NCBI GenBank assembly: GCA_964292295.1
Contig: CAXYVC010000043.1
Coordinates: forward strand, 1 to 19,012
Direction: 5' to 3'
Source: CAXYVC01 sp964292295
GTDB lineage: Bacteria > Acidobacteriota > Holophagae > Holophagales > Holophagaceae
DNA: 19,012 nucleotides
A program made the translations under genes and the position numbers. Below, piece after piece: positions 14,748-19,012 of the stretch. The notes under the pieces were generated by a model, which saw nothing but the letters and a program-made list of their open reading frames with translations, searched no databases and was not told where the DNA came from. Numbering within the stretch: the stretch's first letter is position 1; the number at the start of each line of letters is the position of its first letter.

Positions 14748-15032
14748 ATGGTCCGCAGCCGGCGCACTTCTGCCATCGCCCTTCGTTACCAGCCCGAGGC
14801 CCCCTTCCTGGATGCGGCGCCGAGGCTCGTGGCGAAGGGCGAAGGCCTTCTGGCGGACCGCATCCTGGCCCTCGCCAAGGCCCACGGTGTGCCCGTGGAG
14901 CGTGACCCCGACCTGCTGGCGGCCCTGGAACCCCTGGAGGTGGGCCGCATGATCCCGCCCGAGCTCTTCCAGGCCGTGGCGGCCGTGCTCGCGGCCCTCT
15001 ACCGCGCCAACCGGGGGAGGCCCCCGGCATGA
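14748..15032 (+). CDS. FlhB C-terminal-domain-like orphan protein (EscU/YscU/HrcU family)
   Basis: A 94-residue protein corresponding to the cytoplasmic C-terminal domain of the flagellar/type III export switch protein FlhB, without its membrane part. Diagnostic segments: TSAIALRYQPEAPFLDAAPRLVAKG (7-31; interpreted as the strand after the FlhB NPTH cleavage site), LLADRILALAKAHGVPVERDP, and LEVGRMIPPELFQAVAAVLA. The protein starts about where FlhB is normally cut, so it mimics the released fragment. Such orphan copies are known in several phyla and are not evidence of a nearby flagellar operon. It lies 36 nt after the glycosyltransferase stop; no Shine-Dalgarno is seen near ATG 14748 and no in-frame alternative start lies upstream. 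Its TGA overlaps the PHP gene start (ATGA). Family call confident, role unknown. Confidence 0.88.
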   Translation: MVRSRRTSAIALRYQPEAPFLDAAPRLVAKGEGLLADRILALAKAHGVPVERDPDLLAALEPLEVGRMIPPELFQAVAAVLAALYRANRGRPPA

Positions 15033-15865
15033 TCGACCTGCACTGCCACAGCCTCTACAGCGACGGTACCGACAGCCCCGCGGAACTGGCCCGCGCGGCG
15101 GACGCCCTCGGCCTCGGCGCCCTTGCCCTCACGGACCACGACACCCTGGAGGGGCTCCGCCCCTTCCTGGCCATGCAGGCGCAGGTGCGCACACGCCTGG
15201 TAACCGGCATCGAGCTGAGCTGCCGCTTCCTGGGCCGGGAGCTGCACCTGCTCGGCCTCTTCGTGGATCCCGAGAACCCCCGCTTCCGGGCGCGCATCCA
15301 GACCATGCGGGACCGCCGGGAGGACCGCAACCGGCGCCTGATCGACCAGCTCCACCGCATCGGCATCCCCCTGCGCCTCGAGGAGGTGGCCGCGCTCGCG
15401 CCCTCCAGCCTGATCTCCCGCGCCCACTTCGCGAAGGCGCTGGTGGCGCGGGGCAGCGCCAGCACCAAGGAGGATGCCTTCCGGCGCCTCATCGGGGACG
15501 GCTGCCCAGGGCACGTGCCCTTCCGGGAGCTGCCCGTGGGCGAGGCCACCGCCTGGATCCGCGAGGCCGGCGGGACACCGGTGGTGGCCCACCCGGGCCG
15601 CGGCACCTTCCGGGGCTTCCCCTGGGACGGAGCCATGGCGGAGCTGAAGGGCCTCGGCGTGGCGGGCTTCGAGGCCTACTATGGGGAATACGGCCCCACG
15701 GAGACGCGCTCCTTCCTGGAGCTCGCCGCCCGCCTCGACATGGCCCCCAGCGGGGGCAGCGACTACCACGGCGCCTCCAAGGCGGGGATCGCCCTAGGGC
15801 GCGGGCGGGGGGACCTGGCGGTCCCCGATGAACTGCTGGCGGAGCTGGAGCGCCGGCGGGGGTAG
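15029..15865 (+). CDS. PHP-domain phosphoesterase (RNase AM / YciV-type)
   Basis: A 278-residue polymerase-and-histidinol-phosphatase (PHP) enzyme. Metal-site residues in order: HCHSLYSDGT (His5, His7, Asp12), LTDHDT (Asp36, His37), Glu62 in GIELS, His73 in ELHLLG, SRAHFAKAL (His133), VVAHPGR (His188) and GGSDYHG (Asp245, His247). This arrangement and the length match the YciV/TrpH group, whose characterised members are 5'-3' exoribonuclease RNase AM and 3',5'-nucleotide bisphosphate phosphatase; the exact substrate here is not fixed by sequence. It is cytoplasmic, with no signal peptide. ATG overlaps the FlhB-like stop as ATGA, so translation is probably coupled. A response-regulator gene follows after 29 nt. 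Confidence 0.92.
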   Translation: MIDLHCHSLYSDGTDSPAELARAADALGLGALALTDHDTLEGLRPFLAMQAQVRTRLVTGIELSCRFLGRELHLLGLFVDPENPRFRARIQTMRDRREDRNRRLIDQLHRIGIPLRLEEVAALAPSSLISRAHFAKALVARGSASTKEDAFRRLIGDGCPGHVPFRELPVGEATAWIREAGGTPVVAHPGRGTFRGFPWDGAMAELKGLGVAGFEAYYGEYGPTETRSFLELAARLDMAPSGGSDYHGASKAGIALGRGRGDLAVPDELLAELERRRG

Positions 15866-15894
15866 TATGGGGGCAGCCGCCGCGAGGCCCCGGG

Positions 15895-16299
15895 ATGCTC
15901 ATGAAGATCCTGATCGTCGAGGATGACGCCATCAACGTGAAGTTCATGAAGGTCGTCCTTCAGAAGAAGGGGGGCTTCGAGGTGCTGGTCTCCGAGGATG
16001 TGGAGGAGATCCTGCACCTGGCCGCCAGCGGCGAGATCGCCGCCATCATCATGGACATCAGCCTCAGCCGCTCCACCTGGGAGGGGCGCAACGTGGACGG
16101 GGTCTTCATCACCCGGCTGCTCAAGAGCCGCCCCGAGAGCGCCGGCGTGCCCGTCATCCTCGCCACGGCCCACGCCATGTTCGGGGACCGGGAGCGCTTC
16201 CTGGCCGAGACGGGCGCCGAGCACTACCTGAGCAAGCCCATCCACGACCCCGACGCCTTCCTGCGGGAGATCCGCGTCGTCCTTCCCCCGAACGCATGA
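15895..16299 (+). CDS. Single-domain response regulator (stand-alone receiver)
   Basis: A 134-residue CheY-like receiver with no output domain. LIVEDD supplies the acidic pocket (Glu9-Asp11), MDISL the phosphoacceptor Asp54, LATAHAM the conserved Thr91, and LSKP Lys114. The loop after Asp54 is long: the usual Asp-x7-Gly is expanded to about Asp-x14-Gly (DISLSRSTWEGRNVDG), a variant I have seen in some stand-alone receivers, which would alter partner binding at this face. ATG at 15895 has GAGG 7 nt upstream; an ATG two codons later (15901, MKILIVEDD) is the alternative and is closer to typical family N-termini. Its TGA overlaps the truA start (ATGA). No histidine kinase gene is in the window, so the partner is unknown; output would be through protein-protein contact. 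Confidence 0.92.
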   Translation: MLMKILIVEDDAINVKFMKVVLQKKGGFEVLVSEDVEEILHLAASGEIAAIIMDISLSRSTWEGRNVDGVFITRLLKSRPESAGVPVILATAHAMFGDRERFLAETGAEHYLSKPIHDPDAFLREIRVVLPPNA

Positions 16300-17132
16300 G
16301 CCGCGCGCCCCGCCCCGGGACGGGCCCGCGCAGCGCCTTCCGCCTGGTGCTGGAGTACGACGGATCGCGCTACATGGGCTGGCAGCGCCAGGGCGAAGGC
16401 CAGACCCGCGCGGGGGTGCGCACCGTGGCGGGCACCCTGGAGCGGGTGCTCCGGGAGGCCGGCCTCTCCGTCCTCACCCTCGGCGGCAGCGGGCGCACGG
16501 ACGCGGGCGTCCACGCCCTGGGCCAGGTCGCCCACCTGCACCTGGGGCCCGGCGCGCCCAGCCCGAAGGAGCTGCGCCGCCTCCTGGACGAAGGCCTGCC
16601 CCACGACGTGGCCCTGCGCGAGCTGGCCCCCTGCGGTCCCGCCTTCCACGCCCGCCACGACGCCCGTTCCCGGAGCTACCTGTACCAGCTCAGCCTGCGC
16701 CGCTCGGCCCTGGCCAAGCCCTACCTCTGGTGGGTGAAGGGCGCCCTGGACCTGGCACGCCTCGAGGAGACCTGGCGCCTTTTCGAGGGCTTCCACGACG
16801 TCTCCGCCTTCGCGGACCTGGAGCGGGAAGACCCCCGCTGCGAGGTGCAGGCCTGCGAACTGGCCCGGGAGGGCTCGCTGGTGCTGCTTCGGGTCACCGC
16901 CAGCCACTTCCTGCGCCGGCAGGTGCGGCGCATGGTGGGGGCCGCGGTCTGGTGCGGCCTGGGCCGGGAGCGTCCCGCGCGCGTGGCCCGGGACCTGGCC
17001 CGCCCCTCCGAGGCCGCCACGCTCTTCTGGTCCGACAAGGCCGCGCCGTCGGCGGGCCTCTTCCTGGAGCACGTGCAGTACGACGGCGCCCCCGAGCGCC
17101 CTGCCCTGGCGCCCCTCGTCCGCGTGCCCTGA
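16296..17132 (+). CDS. truA: tRNA pseudouridine(38-40) synthase TruA
   Basis: Converts uridines 38, 39 and 40 of the tRNA anticodon arm to pseudouridine in the cytoplasm. The 278-residue protein is of usual length. Visible family signature: LEYDGSRYMGWQRQ (19-32), catalytic GSGRTDAGVHALGQVAH with Asp69, FHARHDARSRSYLYQL, and the C-terminal FLRRQVRRMVG with conserved Arg residues. The ATG overlaps the response-regulator stop by ATGA, so it probably needs upstream translation. About 13 residues (SRAPRPGTGPRSA) precede the usual core start; they are low-complexity and could be dispensable, but no better in-frame start is evident. The gene appears to end this plus-strand run, since a 217-nt gap follows. 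Confidence 0.97.
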   Translation: MSRAPRPGTGPRSAFRLVLEYDGSRYMGWQRQGEGQTRAGVRTVAGTLERVLREAGLSVLTLGGSGRTDAGVHALGQVAHLHLGPGAPSPKELRRLLDEGLPHDVALRELAPCGPAFHARHDARSRSYLYQLSLRRSALAKPYLWWVKGALDLARLEETWRLFEGFHDVSAFADLEREDPRCEVQACELAREGSLVLLRVTASHFLRRQVRRMVGAAVWCGLGRERPARVARDLARPSEAATLFWSDKAAPSAGLFLEHVQYDGAPERPALAPLVRVP

Positions 17133-17349
17133 CCCCCGCCAGGCCCTCAGGGGGTCGAGCCCCCAGCCTCACGAAAGGCGCTTGATTGGGCGCCAAGCCC
17201 ATGTCGGATCCCCACCAGGAGGCCTTGGGAAAGGATGCGGTACGCGCCTGCCGGCGGGCCCTGGAGGAGCGCCTGGGCGCCCGGGGGTGACCTGGGCCGC
17301 CGCCCTTGGCATCCTGGAGGCGAGGCCCTGCGGGCCTGGCGGGAGGCGC
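17133..17349. other. Largest intergenic gap, between truA and sdaAB
   Basis: Apart from the small hairpin after truA, this 217-nt gap holds a second loose inverted repeat (GGCGC at 17177-17181 with GCGCC at 17190-17194) and an open frame of 29 codons from ATG 17201 to TGA 17290 (MSDPHQEALGKDAVRACRR and so on). That frame has no ribosome-binding site and no family resemblance. I cannot place a convincing promoter for sdaAB; it is expected somewhere here. No known riboswitch pattern was recognised. Confidence 0.35.
17150..17164 (+). terminator. Small GC hairpin after truA
   Basis: GGGGG-TCGAG-CCCCC, a 5-bp all-GC stem 18 nt after the truA stop with no U-tract behind it. It could be a weak terminator of the region-5 transcript, but the stem is short. 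Confidence 0.3.
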
Positions 17350-18018
17350 ATGGGCATCCTGGACATCATCGGCCCCGTCATGGTGGGGCCCAGCAGCAGC
17401 CACACCGCCGGCGCGGCCCGCATCGGCCTCTATGCGCGCCGCCTGCTGGGCGCGGCGCCCGCGCGGGCGGAGCTCCTCCTCCACGGCAGCTTTGCGGCTA
17501 CGGGGGAGGGCCACGGCACCCACCTGGCCCTCCTGGCGGGACTGCTCGGCATGGAGGCGGACGACGAACGCATCCCCAAGGCCCTGGAGGAGGCCGCGGC
17601 GGCGAACCTCCAGGTCGCGTTCGGAACCACGGACCTGGGCGAGGTGCACCCCAATTCGGTGCGCCTCCTGCTGGAGGGGGAGGGGCGCGGGCTCGACCTC
17701 TGTGCCAGCTCCGTGGGCGGCGGCCGCATCCGCGTCTGGCGGGTGGACGGGGCGGAGGTGAACCTCGACGGCAGCTACCCCACCCTCCTGCTGCTGTACC
17801 CGGACCAGCCGGGGGAGCTGGCGGTCTTCAGCGCGATCCTGGCCAACGCGGGCCTCAACATCGCCACCGTGAAGGTGGACCGCACCGGCCGCGGCATGCA
17901 GGCCCTCATGCAGGTGGAGCTGGACCAGGTGCCCCCCGCGGGGGTGCTGCAGGCCCTGCGCCACCTGCCCCAGGTGGACGAGGTCCGCTTCATCCCCGCC
18001 CTCGGCAACGGAGCATGA
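17350..18018 (+). CDS. sdaAB: L-serine dehydratase beta subunit (SdaAB)
   Basis: Regulatory/beta chain of the iron-sulfur L-serine dehydratase that deaminates serine to pyruvate and ammonia in the cytoplasm; 222 residues, normal for the two-subunit (Bacillus-type) enzyme. The N-terminus MGILDIIGPVMVGPSSSHTAGA is the family signature, followed by GHGTHLALLAG (54-64) and SVGGGRI (121-127); a C-terminal ACT domain (about 146-215, TLLLLYPDQPGELAVFSAIL) probably senses serine. ATG 17350 follows GGGAGG with 3-nt spacing and fits the family exactly; the in-frame TTG at 17182 would add 56 residues of no family character. The stop overlaps the sdaAA start (ATGA), in keeping with equal production of both chains. 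Confidence 0.96.
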   Translation: MGILDIIGPVMVGPSSSHTAGAARIGLYARRLLGAAPARAELLLHGSFAATGEGHGTHLALLAGLLGMEADDERIPKALEEAAAANLQVAFGTTDLGEVHPNSVRLLLEGEGRGLDLCASSVGGGRIRVWRVDGAEVNLDGSYPTLLLLYPDQPGELAVFSAILANAGLNIATVKVDRTGRGMQALMQVELDQVPPAGVLQALRHLPQVDEVRFIPALGNGA

Positions 18019-18905
18019 GCATGGCAGCCGACACCCCCCGTTTGGGAAGCCTTGCCTGGGCCGTGGCAACGGCCGAGGCGCGGGCCTGCGCCCTCTCCGA
18101 CGTCTTCCTGGCGCGCGAAGCCCGAGAAGGCGGGCGTGACCAGGCCACCCTGCTGGCCCTCATGGGCACCCGCCTGGCGGTCATGCGGGCCAGCCTGCGC
18201 CGGGGGCTCGCCTCGCCCCAGCGCAGCCGCAGCGGCCTCACGGACGGGGGCGCCTGGCGCCTCGCCCAGTGGGCGGAGGCGGCGCCCGGCCTGCTGGGAC
18301 CGCTCTTCAGCCGCCTGGTGGCCAGCGCCCTGGCGGTGGCCGAGGTGAACGCCTGCATGGGCCGGGTGGTGGCCGCCCCCACGGCGGGCAGCTGCGGCGT
18401 GCTTCCCGCCGCCCTCCTCACGGTGGCCGAGGCCCGGGGCCTGGACGACGCGGCCCTGGTGCGGTCCCTGGTCACCGCCGGCGGCATCGGCCTGGCCATC
18501 GAGCACAGCGCCACCCTCAGCGGCGCCGAGGGCGGCTGCCAGGCGGAGGTTGGCAGCGCCTCGGCCATGGCCGCGGGCGCCCTGGTGGAGCTCTGCGGCG
18601 GAACGCCCCGCCAGGCGGAACACGCGGTCGCCTTCGCCCTCGGGAATCTCCTGGGCCTCGTGTGCGATCCCGTGGGGGGCCTCGTGGAGGTGCCCTGCGC
18701 CCAGCGCAACGCCGTGGGCGCCGTGAACGCGGTGGCCTGCGCCGAGATGGCCCTGGCGGGCCTGCCGGCCCTCTTCCGGGCGGATGCCGTGATCGAGACC
18801 ATGGGCAAGGTGGGGCGGCGCCTCCCGGAGGAACTGCGCGAGACGGCGCGGGGGGGCCTGGCCGCCCTGCCCTGGCCCCCCGCTCCGGACGCTTCCCCCC
18901 TGTGA
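18015..18905 (+). CDS. sdaAA: L-serine dehydratase alpha subunit, iron-sulfur (SdaAA)
   Basis: Catalytic alpha chain, 296 residues. It carries APTAGSCGVLPA (121-132), GGCQAEVGSASAMAA (173-187) and CDPVGGLVEVPCAQRN (217-232). The three cysteines Cys175, Cys217 and Cys228 have the 42- and 11-residue spacing of the known [4Fe-4S] ligands of bacterial L-serine dehydratases. The fourth iron is expected to bind serine directly; the C-terminus (PPAPDASPL) has no cysteine, unlike the 'tail-in-mouth' single-chain Legionella enzyme as I recall it. ATG 18015 overlaps the sdaAB stop; a second ATG two codons later is an alternative. With sdaAB it forms the complete enzyme. The same frame is open far upstream, but only as an out-of-frame shadow of sdaAB. 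Confidence 0.95.
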   Translation: MSMAADTPRLGSLAWAVATAEARACALSDVFLAREAREGGRDQATLLALMGTRLAVMRASLRRGLASPQRSRSGLTDGGAWRLAQWAEAAPGLLGPLFSRLVASALAVAEVNACMGRVVAAPTAGSCGVLPAALLTVAEARGLDDAALVRSLVTAGGIGLAIEHSATLSGAEGGCQAEVGSASAMAAGALVELCGGTPRQAEHAVAFALGNLLGLVCDPVGGLVEVPCAQRNAVGAVNAVACAEMALAGLPALFRADAVIETMGKVGRRLPEELRETARGGLAALPWPPAPDASPL

Positions 18906-18917
18906 CCCGGGTCGCAG

Positions 18918-18933
18918 GGGCCCGTTCGGGCCC
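18918..18933 (+). terminator. Hairpin after sdaAA
   Basis: GGGCCC-GTTC-GGGCCC, a 6-bp all-GC stem beginning 13 nt after the sdaAA stop, with no U-tract. Plausible terminator of the sda operon. A second hairpin, GCGGGG(18975-18980)/CCCCGC(18986-18991), lies further on. Confidence 0.45.
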
Positions 18934-19012
18934 GTGCAGGAAGACTCGGACTGGAAGAAACCGCGGAAGACAAGGCGGGGCGCCCCCCCGCGAGGTTGCC
19001 ACCCCCCCCCTG
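18934..19012. other. Non-coding right end with C-homopolymer tracts
   Basis: No gene is seen from the sdaAA stop to the window edge. The stretch contains C7 (18983-18989) and C9 (19002-19010), the latter being the longest homopolymer in the window. Whether a gene starts just beyond the edge cannot be told. Confidence 0.4.

Noticed and set aside
13050..14885. Upstream extension of the kinase reading frame across the whole glycosyltransferase gene
   Set aside because: The frame is open only because it is antisense to the glycosyltransferase; the added residues are His/Val/Leu-rich with no domain, and ATG 13049 gives the normal kinase N-terminus.
14743..14952. 69-codon frame overlapping the FlhB-like gene
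   Set aside because: Out-of-frame shadow; the 94-residue frame matches the FlhB C-terminal family.
17235..18014. Upstream extension of the sdaAA frame through sdaAB
   Set aside because: It is an out-of-frame reading of sdaAB (Gly/Pro/Arg/His-rich); the ATG at 18015 with an ATGA overlap is the natural start.
19002..19010. C9 tract as a phase-variation switch
   Set aside because: It lies in non-coding sequence at the window edge with no visible gene to switch; nothing supports more than a homopolymer run.
1..19012. tRNA, rRNA, CRISPR, IS or prophage content
   Set aside because: No cloverleaf-like or rRNA-like sequence, no regularly spaced repeats, no transposase or integrase motifs and no terminal inverted repeats were seen; composition is uniform throughout.

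Overview
The window is very GC-rich (roughly 70% by eye), tightly packed bacterial chromosome with short intergenic gaps, many 4-base start/stop overlaps and strong G/C preference at third codon positions. The gene set (a periplasmic alpha-2-macroglobulin operon, Tat and Sec exported proteins, a PEGA-domain Ser/Thr kinase, an orphan FlhB C-terminal protein) suggests a Gram-negative. My best guess is an Acidobacteriota of the Holophagae type (Geothrix/Holophaga-like), but this rests on general resemblance and no marker gene settles it. I see no tRNA, rRNA, IS element, phage gene or CRISPR array.

Layout. (1) 1-5775, minus strand: a three-gene operon resembling E. coli yfaA/Q-yfaT-yfaS, made of a large exported protein of unknown function, a membrane-anchored DUF1175/YfaT-like protein with a candidate Cys/His pair, and the N-terminal part of a bacterial alpha-2-macroglobulin cut by the left edge. 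The genes overlap as GTGA and ATGA. (2) 5892-7097, plus: hutI, imidazolonepropionase, followed by a perfect 15-bp terminator hairpin; then a small DUF465/YdcH coiled-coil gene (minus). (3) 7537-8454, plus: an Opp/Dpp-type ABC ATPase without a permease gene nearby, converging on the next group so that both stop codons lie in one CTAG. (4) 8451-13049, minus: Ser/Thr kinase with PEGA repeats, a six-helix membrane protein, and a 5'-nucleotidase split into two exported proteins (C-terminal domain with a Sec signal, metallophosphatase with a Tat signal). (5) 13191-17132, plus: processive family-2 glycosyltransferase (CslA-like), FlhB C-terminal-domain orphan, PHP phosphoesterase, single-domain response regulator, truA; two of the junctions are ATGA overlaps. 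(6) 17350-18905, plus: sdaAB-sdaAA, the two-subunit iron-sulfur L-serine dehydratase, preceded by the largest gap in the window (217 nt).

Working together: region 1 is probably an envelope protease-trap system; regions 2 and 6 are amino-acid catabolism (histidine and serine to central carbon); region 4 links a transmembrane kinase to periplasmic nucleotide hydrolysis by position only; region 5 is a mixed housekeeping run whose genes are linked by coupling rather than by an obvious shared pathway. The most unusual items are the split nucleotidase with different export routes, the pre-cleaved FlhB-like protein coupled to a phosphoesterase, and the reduced A2M operon. Most genes are otherwise ordinary. 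Starts were chosen by hand from ribosome-binding sites, overlaps and family N-termini; motif residue numbers are counted from those starts.
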